Shown: piece by piece, positions 21,198 through 32,376 of the stretch
Layout: each line of letters starts with the position of its first letter
How positions within the stretch are numbered: position 1 is the first letter of the stretch
Origin: Morinoia aosen
Lineage: Eukaryota > Arthropoda > Malacostraca > Amphipoda > Talitridae
Assembly: GCA_030386875.1 (NCBI GenBank)
Contig: CM059571.1
Span: forward strand, 27,646,355-27,710,354
Direction: 5' to 3'
DNA: 64,000 nucleotides
Position numbers and translations under genes: made by a program
Notes under the pieces: generated by a model
What the model was told of the DNA's origin: nothing
Seen by the model: the letters and a program-made list of their open reading frames with translations, nothing else
Databases searched by the model: none

Positions 21198-21856
21198 TAT
21201 AACATAATTTTATCTGACTTATCCTTGATTAAACTAAGACATGGGCTATCTATCTTTGCCGTTAATTTCAAATTATGAAGTATAGTCTGAAAAGCAACCG
21301 CAGTTTTACTGTCTTATTTCTACGGTAGGAATGAAAGTCAGAAATCGACGGTAAATAACGATCATCATCGTTCGCGGGCATTTTTAGCGTCTAAAATTAC
21401 CGTTGATCGTCGGTAATACATATACCGTCTTAATACTTCGATAAATGATGAAAACCGATGATTTTTACCGTTTCACCGGCGATAAAATTCAGACTGTGTG
21501 TGTGTGTGTAGTTCTGTTACTTTATGTAGATGTTATTGAGTGTTGGTTGATTGCTGGAATTTAGGCGTATGTGGAAGTATGGCTCCGAATGTTTAAGAGA
21601 AATTGTGTTTTTATTTTTAATGGTTAGGCATAGCTATTTTTCGATGTAAGTACATATAGTGATATCAATTTTTTATAGCTTTTTCGCAATTCGTTCATTA
21701 TTGTTTTTTATTCCTTGTTTTACAACACTGATGATGGAATCAGAGATTCCGAAACGTTTACAATTAAAAGAATGTTCCCTTTATATTGGTTCTTCTTTTC
21801 ATTTTACGTATTAGATTTCCTCAAAATCGCCCATTTAATTCTATTGAAGGAATCTA

Positions 21857-22679
21857 TCCGATGTGACTACGCGACGAGAAAGATTTTGAGGTAATTCTAC
21901 AAGAGATTGAAGGATTTTGAGTCTTCCATAGAAAGAGATTTTAATTTTAGAAATTTTTCTCAACATAACGCAAATGATATCAGTGAAAATAATAACAAAA
22001 AAGCTTTTTTGAGACATGAACATTTTCTACTATTCAGCCGGAAATCCTTTTTCAAGAAAATGGAACAAAATAAAAAAACAATCTGGCGTGGTTTATAATT
22101 TTTTTGTATGAAATGGAAAATGTTCGGTAATAGAATTGGTGAAAGTATTGACATGAGTTCGAACCATCCAGGGTTCGAGCCCAGTTCACGGGAATAGAGG
22201 CTTTCAAAAGCGATGTAATGGAAGCCCTTACCTTCCAAAGCTTCGACTGTGTTGCCTGCACGCCGAGACTGGACAGCACTAAATTTTACTTGTAACCAAG
22301 CAATTTACAAACGCGTAGACTAGAATGATCTCATAATGATTTCTTCGTGAAACGAAAAAATTCAGAAACTGTCTGACAGCTACTAATTTTCCCTCGGAAG
22401 TTCTGTGTACATCAAACTATGTTCAAACTTCAAAAGCTACGACAAGAATGACGTTTTTCAATGGGAAATGAAAACCATTGGTTGCATAGTGCTTATATTT
22501 TAGGATAACTTGTCAAATTGGGTATAAATTATTAACCAGAAATAACAAAAACATTGATTTTAGCTCTTGTTATTTCCAACAAAAAACTAATTTTTCGGTG
22601 TACAGATTAATAACGCAAATGGTTTATTTTGTGCTTCAAATTGCTTTCTGTGCTTCAAACCTATAAATGGATTACTTTA
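21857..22679. other. Gene-free stretch
   Basis: No supported gene. A short palindromic stretch (22159-22186) contains GGGTTCGAGCCC, a tRNA B-box look-alike, without a tRNA around it. Confidence 0.45.
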
Positions 22680-23540
22680 ACCGGTGAAAATTGCCTACCT
22701 AATGATAGAACCCCGATAACACAGAGCTTCTGAACGGGTTACTGAGGGGATGAAGTGTAACTCACGAACTGTCAGGAAAACTATTGAGAAATAAATTTCA
22801 CCCGCAGAAAAATCAAAACGAAATCGGTAAAGATAAGATATATCCAAGGAGTGTGACAAAAACTACCATGGTCGCTGAAAAAAGTTTTTTCTGAACAGGA
22901 AATCATTTTTCTTCGTAGGACAGTTTGTCGGGGGAGTTTGTCTTCAGACTCGTTGAACCACCTTAAAAAAGCTTAAAGCTAAAATAATTCGTCAAACCAA
23001 ATGATGCTCACCAATTATGCCGCGAAAAAAGGCAAATAGAGTTTCTTTGGCCAAAAATTAAGCGAAGGTTAACTCCCTAGCTTCTCTAAGGTAATCTTTA
23101 CAGACGAGGGTTAAGTCTCACTCAACTACCAGTTGGTTGAAAAATTGCATTCTTCACGATGAATCGGTTCATGTGAGGCTCATGCGACAACAGAGGAAGG
23201 GACGAAAGTTATACGTAGTCTGAGCTGGAATTGTAGGGGAAAACTGGTTGGGCTGCTTAGAGTACACGAGGGAGTTAAATTTAGTTTTCAGTCATATATC
23301 GGATTTTTGATGACGAACTTCCTCACATGGACAGTATATCATCGCTCTTGGACAGTATAACATTCAAGTCAAAATGTCTATTTTGGTAATGCAGCAGCTC
23401 ATGCATCAAGGCTCACGAGGAAAGTTTTACCCTGGAAAAATATTATAGAGAATTGCCTTGTGGAGAGGCTTCTCTCATCCTCCGATCTCAACTCTATTAG
23501 AAACTAGTGGAGTACAGTATGTCTATATTAGCTTTGGCCA
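22680..23540 (+). pseudogene. Tc1-like transposase relic
   Basis: Conceptual translation in shifting frames shows 'KVIFTDEG' near 23085-23110, 'VWGCFS'-type decay near 23215-23250, and 'YFGNAAAHASRLTRK' near 23370-23415. A 'SSDLNSIRN' block (for SPDLNPIEN) follows near 23475-23505. Order and spacing match the catalytic domain of Tc1/Tc3-type transposases. Every frame is broken by stops, and I did not find terminal inverted repeats, so this is an old fragment. Confidence 0.6.
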
Positions 23541-26500
23541 CCTAAAAATAAGTTATTTGTTGGCAATAACAATGAATAAAACCTGTGCTTTTGTCATTCA
23601 CGAACAATAGTTTGTATTTATTTGAAAAGTTATCATAAAATTTCAGAACAACAATTTTCATTTCACCATTAAAAATCACCAAAATATTTAAATCTGATGA
23701 TGCAGGAAGTAAAATATACTGCTAATGTCAGCAGTAGTGGTGTTGACGTTTAAGTCCATCAGTTATACGGTGGTTAAAAACATTTTGTTTTAATAGTAAT
23801 GCGGATTAAATAATACCTACATTACGCTACATTTTTATACATGTGACAAGACTCGTGTATTAAAACAACTAGTTTATACACTTAATTTTTCAAGAACGCA
23901 GTCCATTTTTTTGCGACTATAACATATTTTGCCTCGTCCTTCCTGGACGTTCCATTTTTTCCAGGTACATTTTGGTTTTCTGGTGGCCAGGAAATCTATA
24001 CAGAAACGAACTGTGAGACAAAGGAATGAGGTTCGGAAGCCCGGGTTCCGGCGAGTCTAAAACGCGGACACTGAGAGCCAAATTGCTTGAAAGCCCTCCA
24101 GCGCCAGAGCAGCTCTGGAGTAGTGGTTCGCGGCTGAAGAACCATCAAGGCTTTAGGGGAGTCGTTGAGTTCCAGCGTTGTTCGCCAAGTAATTTACTTC
24201 AAATAAGATGGAAATGAGTTGAGCGTTTTTTAAAGTTGGTGCGTTAAAATAGTAAACTACTTTTTTCACACGTGACCGTTTAATGCACGTCGGCAGTAAA
24301 TAGAGTAAGGTGGAACCTCAAAAGAATGTTACGCGCTGAGAGCGCTCGGCTGCTGGAGTGTCGAGTTTATGCCTGGCTGGAGTCGGTCGACACGAAGAGG
24401 GAGCTTTGCGTCAAGCGGGAAATGATGTCGATAAGTAAACAGCTGCAACCTCTTTTCCATCAGGCAAAACTAAAGCAAACGTGTTTGCCGTCATACGCTT
24501 TTCAGATGTATATTTTCAAGAGGAGTCTTTTCGAGGAGTAGTACGGGAAGTTCGGTCATTAAGTGGGAAAAAGTTTTGTATTATAATAGAGATAGCAATG
24601 ATAATAATAATAATAATAAAAACAATAATGATAGTAATAAAAATAATAATAATAGATATAAAACATATCTAAGAGCATACGCTAGCTTTTTCAAATTCAT
24701 AAGATTAGACTGATGACTCTGGCATTTCATTTCTTTGAGATTAGAGCTGTAATAACCATGAAAAAATTCACACTCTGACTGGAATCGATTTAGTCTAAAA
24801 TAAAAGCTTACATGAGAAAAACGGACCGAAAAAGAGAATAAATTTCTTAATTTATTACATTTCAAATTCTCAGATGTTCAAGATTAAGTGGGTATTTTTA
24901 CACGCATGAAATGGACAAGTGCTGGAATCTCGTATAATGATAGCAAATTTTCGTCTTGATTTCTCTCCACCGTTTAATTTTCCCTGTAATTTTGTGTTTA
25001 AAAATTTGAAATCACTAGGAATAACGTTAGCAGTTACACTCTACCCGTCTAGATTTTTAGTTTCTCATCTCAGCACGCAGCTGCTCCTCCAACTAATTGT
25101 CTCGCCTCGAATGCACGCAGGCTGCGTGAATTCACAGCTGATCGATACATTTTATCATACAATAACGCATTTCTTTATTGCAATGCGCGGACAGCAACGT
25201 CAACAGTCTCCTTTGTTAAACATTTAGCCGAGTTACTGTTTTTCTTTCATCACTGCTTCAGAGAATGTTTCAACGTATTGTCTTTGAATATTTCCAGTCT
25301 CGTAAGTGAACCATTTCTTGCACGTGCGTCATGGCACTGCATAACAATAGCACACTGAAGGTTAATGATTGCCTGCCAGAGCTGCAGTGCCAAGCAAAAT
25401 GGAACATGTCTTTAAGAAATCAGAGCAAGAACCTAGCCATAAATGAGAACGCCATAGTAAAATTCGATTTAACTTATTTCTGTGTTCTCTCTCGGATATT
25501 CCAGGGCAGTCCAACTACACGCAGGGCTGCTCTCAAAAAACTGAATCTGATTTGAAATAATCGATTCATCGTGATGGGAGTTTTAATTTATTCTTTCCTG
25601 CGAATGTCATCCTTCGGGTGCACTAGCAGACTTTTGAGGACATTAAATTTCATATTCATGACTGCGTTTGAATTTGCCAGGATTACGTCGTCTCGGTCCT
25701 GGTGCGAAATTATTCAAATTTTGAACATTTGTTTCACCTCTTATGTGAGTCATTGTGTTGAAGCATTTTACAGTTCTGTGATATTTTATTCTATATCACA
25801 CGATTTATACACATTTTACGTTAACCTACGGCAGATTTACTGCTCCTAAATATTCTTAGTTGTTTAGATGATGTTGAAACCACACTGATAACATTGTTTC
25901 CATATCAGTTTCCGATTGATAGAGGCAATAGCCTGCCTAACATCAAAGTTTCTAATAGAACGTGGATCTAACTCATTTCTTACGCCTCGAGAAAATTTTT
26001 TTATAGACTGACAGCGTGACAACTTATCTTTTACTGGCTATTCCATTTTAATACCACATTTTCTTTCACAAACAACTCAATACCATTTGCCTCAGCAGAA
26101 TGAAAAGGCAATTTTGAGTGCAAACACACTCAGCTCGTAAATAGTAAGGTACAATTTCACGTAAGATTTACGTCAAGATTTTGTGATGTGATACACAACT
26201 TCAAATTATTTCTCCGTCCAATTTTTTCCTTCCAATTTTCCAAAATAATTTTCCGTGTTGCTTAGGAGAGCGAAGTTATTCTGGCAACTTAGGGAGAGTT
26301 AAGTAGTTGTAAAGTTGGCTTTAAAAAGGAACTGTACACCCATTTTTATTACAGAATTCAGGTTCTTTCGTTGAAACCTCATCTAAAGAGCAAAAGCCTC
26401 CGCAGTTACTGTCTGGCATTGCGTCCATGAAACAAAGTACAAAAGCTCACACTTATCTCAGAAATTCATGCGCAGAAAGAATTGCTTTAATAATAGCTTG

Positions 26501-28290
26501 AGACAATACAACAGTGCCACAATGCACTTAAGTGAGAGCTTCGCCGAAAGAAAAATATAATATTCTCTTTTGAGAAGGGCGCTTTCTGTAGGTTTTCTTC
26601 GTTGCGACTCGTCAGCAAGAAGCACGGCTCTCTCTGGATTCTGGTCGTAATTTTGTTAGGCGTCGCTTTACCGAGCTTTCTTTTATCAGAATGACCAGAG
26701 CACAAAGTCTCCATCTTTTCAAGAAATTTATGAGTCGCACTTTGAGGCCGTCAGCGAAGATCAGCGCGGCCGTGCCTTCCTCTGCTGACAATCGCTTGTT
26801 CTGACGGTCGAGCCGGCATGACTACTATCTCGACCAAGATGTTGCTGTTTACTTTTATTTTTGATACCGAATAAGAGACATCAGCTCTGTAATGTTAACC
26901 GTCGCCTTTTTCAACCTCGAGACGAGAAAAATATACGTATATTTCGGCACAAAAATGAGGGCTTCACTGCAGTTTTGCCCGCCCCTGCCATCGAAAACTA
27001 TAACAACCATTGTCATCAAAATCTAGAAACTTCCCAGTAATCGACAACAATGCGATTTAATCGCTTAAATCGCTTAGGCGGCGAAAAACATGCTTATGGG
27101 CAGCGAAAAAGTTAGACTGGGAATAATACTTCATCATTTAGAGTGATCCCGACCATCAGACTATGTATATGCATGGGTTGTTTTTTGGTATTAATATAAA
27201 GTTACTTCGTCTATTCTGAATTTAAAATCGTCTGATGCTAGAAGTTAGAGTTCATACTGGTGATTACGCTTCACTTAAATGGGACTCGGAATGCTACTTA
27301 TTCTGGGAAATTCTTTGAAATATTTTTTTCACGAAAATTCCTACTTGTAAAATAAGAGCAATATTAAATAAATTAAATTATTTACACATGGAAACTGTTA
27401 TTACATAGTTTGAAATCCATCATTTATATATCAAATAACGATACTTACTCATTTGAAGAAAACGCAACTTTGAATGAAATTGAATCTTTCCGCAAGCGAA
27501 ATGAAACGAATTGTTTTCGCCCTGTTCCAAGGTCAAGTTCAGATCATTTATAACTTGACGTCTGGCGATCACCAATTGCTGATGGATTGGCCCATTAATC
27601 ACACTCCAATGACGCAGGACCGGCCCTCACTTCGCACCTGAACCAGACTATTCAATCAGTCTCCAATAACGCAGTGTATTCTCATCCAGGCAGAGAAGTG
27701 TCGGTCTCGTGTTCTAGCGCATCACGTATTCATGCATTTAGATCTCCCTGTTAGCACTGATAGTCGTCCCTGTAGACTGATGTCTTGAGTTTAAAGCCAT
27801 AGCGGCCGCCGTCGAGATCCAGCAGCTCTGTAATCCATTAACAGAAAGTGACGTATCAGTGAAAGCTGGCCGTAATTGAGATGAACACTGGACTTCCCAT
27901 AAAATGTAGGAGTGTGCACACGCACACGGCCATTCTCCGGGCTGTCAATATCTGTGAAATTAATTTCTAAAACGATCAAAAACTGATGACGTCGCTCAAA
28001 AGGTTTACGGTAATCGGAATAAGAAATCAATTGATATATTCTACTTTAGTTTTGCGATGTGCATAACTAAGTGGGTTGAGAAGACAGAGAAGAGCAGGGA
28101 TACTAAGAGAAGTACATCGTGATGAAGAAGAAGAATCCTTTCTTCAAAGCTGTTATTATTCCGTGTCCTCTCTTTGGCGAATAATTGACGAACTTATTTA
28201 CAATATTGTCAGGCATTTTGATGTAATGCACCTTTTCTCGTTTTATAACCACGTTCCTTCAAAATGTACCGACGAACTGCAAGTTTAACA
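23541..28290. other. Gene-free stretch with an AAT microsatellite
   Basis: No supported gene. A (AAT)n-rich tract lies at 24597-24660. Open frames of 60-100 codons (for example 24919-25227, 25571-25849 and 27791-28030) have no domain, no splice-site context and no conserved motif that I can see, so none is called. Confidence 0.45.
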
Positions 28291-29400
28291 ACGACGAAAC
28301 ATTGAGTATAACAGGGAATAGAAATATAGAGACAGTGTCGCAAAAAATAACAACAACGACAAATTATAGCGACACCAGGCAAAATGAATGACAGTGAAAC
28401 TATATATCAAAACAAAAAAACAATGTGTAATGACAGAGTCGGTTTATTGTAACAACGTTCAAAAAGGATAACAATTACACAAAAAATAGTAACGTACGTG
28501 TATATTATTGTAACAAATTAACAATTTCTGACAGAATTTTTTATAAATAAAATAAACAGTAAAGTAGCATATAACGTAGTACACGATGCATATTCAGACT
28601 ATGCTTACAAAATTATTGATAATTACAATAAAGAATAAACATCATATGTATGTATCACACTAGAACCGGCCACGTCAGAGTTGTTCTGGAAAATTCCAGT
28701 ACTTCCCGGTCGGATATTACATCATCCAATGACCGGAAAGTAATGGAATGTACATATGTAGTCCCATATGTTTTATTGTCGGGTGGCATTGATGCTCCCG
28801 AAAGTGAAAATATCGAACGTCGAAATCCCGAATATCCAAATCCCAAAAATCAAAATCCCGAATGTTGTAATCAGGGTTGCCAACTGGCCTGTACAGTATG
28901 TATTTCACTGCCAAATATGGTCGGGAATTAGATATTCGAGATTTTGATTTCTGGAATTTTGACATTCGGGATTTCAAGGTGTACCCATTATTTTCAATTT
29001 TTTTAACAAGGAATTAAAAAAAAAAGATTTCTCTCGTCAATAGGGTTTAAAAGATGTTGTTACATTTTATGACTCTTCGTTACTATTTTTGGCATCTGTT
29101 ACATTATTTTGAACCTGTCATACTGGCTATTTGAAGCATTGTTACAAGATTTGACTATTTGTTAAAGAAAATGATCGTCTGTTGCAACATTCTGAGAGTG
29201 TTATACAATTTGAAGCAACGTTACATTTATTTGTCTCTGTCACTACATTTTGCATCTGTTATCAATTTTGCAGCATCGTCACTAGATTTGTACTGGATGT
29301 TGTTATATTTGAGCCGCTGTTATTAGTTTTTATTCGCTGTTGTATGATTGTGCAAACTGTTGCTATATTGTTTTGACGTGTGGTTATAAAAAGAGAAAAG
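28290..29400. repeat. Fold-back-like tract of short diverged repeats
   Basis: The left part (28300-28620) is rich in GTAACAA-type words on the plus strand, and the right part (29000-29400) is rich in the complementary TTGTTAC-type words. The centre has AATCCCGAAT words (28822-28863) mirrored by ATTCGGGATTT (28960-28975). The tract therefore has overall inverted symmetry built from short, diverged tandem units. No coding frame was recognised. Confidence 0.4.
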
Positions 29401-29894
29401 GTGTATGTCTTCCAAATTATCAGAACGTGAGAAGTGTACCTACGTGGATGCTTCGATGTCAACAAACTTTTACTGCGTCGTCATGACCAGACGACATCGT
29501 GGCTCCGTATCTGGCGGACTACAGAATCTCATCATTTGAATATTTAGGTATTGAACGACGCCCATCGAAGCTCTGTTTTTCGCATTATGCGGTGAGTGAG
29601 GCCGGTATCACTGACCAGTCCATTCTACACTGCCACATATCTATACACGTCTCTATCTCATATCGCAGTAAAATTTAGATTAAAAATAATTTGCGTTCAT
29701 GAGTGTATCTTCCGAATTAAATTGTATTAATGCAAACGTACCTGAGACTTAGACGAGACTTTATTAGAATTTATTTGCTCCCTACGATAAATTCGGGCCG
29801 CAGCCTTGCTTTCGTTACTCAACCTCTCGATCATAACCTGACCAAAGAAAATATACATTTTTCCCTGAAGAATAGTTATCGCATAAGAATAGTA
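29401..29894. other. Gene-free stretch
   Basis: No gene, RNA or repeat structure was recognised between the fold-back-like tract and the palindrome. Confidence 0.4.
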
Positions 29895-30775
29895 CATGCA
29901 AATACAAAAGGTTATCGTTGAACGATATGTAGATTTAATCTCTAAAAGAAATATACAAATGCGATTCACTGAGTACTAATGTACGATTCCGTTTGATTAC
30001 AATTTATACTTGTACAATACTACCCAGATAAATTCTTGCATTAGCAATATAAATGTAACCATCCATTCTAATTCCGAGTTAGTCAATGTGAAGAAATGTA
30101 GGATCCACTTACAATCTATACTATAATAAGAGCCGCGTCCGTCCGTCCGTCCGAAGCCAGCCTGCAGTGGGTGATGAGCGTATCTGTGATGATACAAGCT
30201 CCAGCCCTATATATTTTGACGGGTCGTGTTCACGCGGCCTCATCAACTCTCGAGAGATTGTATTTTTTTATTTCTTACGGCCTTTCTCTCATTTCGCCCT
30301 CTTTTTTATTTCATGTAAAGGGGGGTGGACTAGTACACAATAATAATGCAAGAAACAATGTTTCTAACTTAAATACTGATTTTATTTGTGTGTGTTCACT
30401 ATTCAAAATATAATACTTTCAAGACTTAAATATTCATAAAATGATAATTATAAAAGTTAATGAAGTCTTAAAAGTATTATATATTAAATTGTAAACACAC
30501 ACAAATAAAATCAGTAGTGAATTAGAAACATTGTTTCTTGTATTATTATTGTGTATTGTAAGTGGATCCTACATTTCTTCACATCGACTAACACGGAATT
30601 AGAATGGATGGCAACATTTTTATTGCTAATGCAAGAATGTATCTGGATAGTAATGTACAAATATAAATTGTAATCAAACGGAATCGTACATTAATACTCA
30701 GTGAATCGCATTTGTATATTTCTTTTAAAGATTAAATCTACATATCGTCCAATGATAATATTTTGTACTTGCATG
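29895..30775. repeat. Palindrome with ~314-bp arms and 35-bp spacer
   Basis: The left arm (29895-30114 continued at 30334-30427) is the reverse complement of the right arm (30463-30775) with roughly ten per cent divergence by eye. The spacer is 30428-30462. The left arm alone is interrupted by a Helitron. The outer part of the right arm overlaps a minus-strand open frame (30691-30897, 68 codons) that I do not recognise. Confidence 0.8.
30115..30333 (+). mobile_element. Short non-autonomous Helitron
   Basis: The insert starts TCTATACTATAATAAGAG and ends GGACTAG, giving the 5'-TC and CTAG-3' termini of Helitrons. It lies exactly between A and T of the sequence CACTTACA-A|T-ACACAATAAT. The uninterrupted site is preserved in the other palindrome arm (reverse complement of about 30546-30568), so the insertion and its ends are directly documented. 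The 5' part has GTCCGTCCGTCCG, common near Helitron 5' ends in insects. A clear 3' hairpin upstream of CTAG is not obvious. It is 219 bp with no coding capacity. Confidence 0.8.
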
Positions 30776-30888
30776 TATTTGATTTCATATATGTGATAAA
30801 GTGGAATTTCCCGTTTATAAATATCTATGAGTGTAGATAAATCCTCGAAACCAGTCTTGCTTATAACATCCAATAGATACACATTTAA

Positions 30889-32372
30889 GGGAAGCATGTC
30901 GTGATTTTCTTAAAAAATGGCGTAATTTTTTTTATTGCTTTAAATGAGTTTGAGATATGTCCCCGAATGTCCGGAAAAATATCAGGAACGTATCCCAGAG
31001 CTATCACCCCCCCCCCCGGGAGGGGAAGAGCATCCCCCTTACGGACCTTTTTTTCATTTTTGAACCTAGAGCACTGAAATTTGGTATACTGATTGGAAAT
31101 GCAATTTAAAATCATTTATCAATCATGACAAAATGCGATTTTCTTGAAAAGAAAATGGGAAATCATAGAAAACGACATTTTTGGAGGGGTTTTCTAAATG
31201 CTTCTCCTCCTACAGTTACAGTTCTCCTCCTACAGTGATGATTTTGGTATCATTGGATGCAGAATAACGTGGAAAATAAAAAAAAATTATCAAATTTTCA
31301 GTTTTATTCTATTTTTTTATATATATTTCATCATTCATATTCCTCAAGGTAAGCATCCCCCATCCGAATATTTTTTTTATAATTGAATTTAGAGCAATGA
31401 AATTTGGTATACTGATAGGAAATGCAATTTAGAATCATTTATCATTTATGACAAAATGCGATTTTCTTGAAAAGAAAATAGGAAATCATAGAAAACGACA
31501 TTTTGGGGGTTGGGGGGTTTCTAAATGCTTCTCCTCCTACAGTTTTCGAGCTACAGTAATGATTTTGGTATCATTGGATGCAGAATAACGTGGACATTCC
31601 AAAAACTTGAATGCTTTTCCTCAAATTTCCAATATAAAAATTAAAAAAATTAAAAAAATAAAAATCAAAATATTCTCAAGAATATTCAAATTTATGACGT
31701 CATAACTTTGAAACAAGAATGAATTCTGAAAAACTTCTTAATGCATTGTAAAGCCCTTGTTTTTCTGCATCCAATGATACAAAAATCATCACTGTAGCTC
31801 GAAAACTGTAGGAGGAGAAGCATTTTTTTTCTTAAAATCGTCGATATTGAACAATCACAATTTTCAATACATTCGTTATAATGGGGCCGAAGTTTACACA
31901 GCTAGAGCAATGCGGTTTGCTCCATTTGGAAGTCACAGGTGTAATCTACAATTGCTGGGTTCTTGAGATTCCAAAATTTTAACGTGAAATTTTTTCCGTA
32001 GATTTTTTTACTCTAAATTTAAAACTCTGATTATAGCTTTTTCAAAAAAAGTATATAAATTCAAAATGAATTCAAATTCAAACACCGGAACCCAGCATTT
32101 TTGGAGAATACGTTTTACTTTCGCATGCAACAAGCCGCATTGCTCTAGCTTTCTAAATTTCGGCCCCATTATAACGAATGTTATACATATATTTTTTCTT
32201 ATTTATCATGAATAAATCATTTTCTATGTCCCAATGCAAAAAAAATTGTAGAAGAAAAGCTGTTGGAAATCTAGAGATCTAGATGTCTGCAAATTTTCAT
32301 AGACGTAAGTCCAATAGAAAAAAATCTACGGATGGAAAATCAAGTTTTGGCCAACCGGTGAGCATGGTTCCC
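30889..32372. mobile_element. TTAA-flanked element (GGGAA[G/C]CATG ends)
   Basis: TTAA flanks both ends (30885-30888 and 32373-32376). The termini are GGGAAGCATG on the left and, reversed, GGGAACCATG on the right. Inside are two tandem copies of a ~200-bp block (about 31070-31270 and 31388-31600), with an inverted partial copy at about 31755-31830 (CTGCATCCAATGATAC to GGAGGAGAAGCATT). A C run lies at 31006-31018. A smaller inverted-repeat element lies at 31869-32170. There is no coding capacity. Confidence 0.55.
31869..32170. mobile_element. Small inverted-repeat element (MITE-like)
   Basis: The ends match as inverted repeats for about 45 bp: CATTCGTTATAATGGGGCCG on both sides, continuing through GCTAGAGCAATGCGG. 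The element is about 300 bp and has no ORF. Superfamily and target duplication are not clear because the TTATAA next to GGGGCC could be part of the repeat or of the target. Confidence 0.6.
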
Positions 32373-32376
32373 TTAA

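Larger units (their letters stand above)
17454..21496. mobile_element. CAGTCTG-ended DNA element inserted in a GT microsatellite
   Basis: The ends are inverted repeats CAGTCTGAAATTTATCGTCTG (left) and CAGTCTGAATTTTATCGCCGG (right). The flanks on both sides are GT repeats of the host Penelope-like element. Without its two nested insertions it is about 1.27 kb. It is rich in short CCGGTAA and CGACGAT motifs in both orientations and has no coding frame. Termini starting CAG and a possible 8-bp GT target duplication would fit a hAT-type element, but the microsatellite hides the duplication. Confidence 0.55.
16008..21856 (+). mobile_element. Penelope-like element with inverted terminal copy, heavily nested
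   Basis: The direct repeat ATTGAAGGAATCTA occurs at 16008-16021 and 21843-21856 and is the likely target-site duplication. Inside it, 16022 to about 16540 is an inverted copy of the element's own 3' end (about 17200-17453 continued at 21497-21815). The continuity of that copy proves that 17454-21496 is a later insertion into the GT microsatellite of the 3' end. Between the arms lies plus-strand coding sequence for the RT end and a GIY-YIG endonuclease. Inverted or direct pseudo-LTR copies and variable duplications are known features of Penelope-like elements. Confidence 0.75.

Noticed and set aside
22140..22200. tRNA-like sequence with GGGTTCGAGCCC
   Set aside because: The motif is a small palindrome and there is no acceptor stem, anticodon arm or A box at the right distance.
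24919..25849. Host exons suggested by ORFs of 75-102 codons
   Set aside because: No domain, codon pattern or splice signal convinced me; the lengths are expected by chance over this much DNA.
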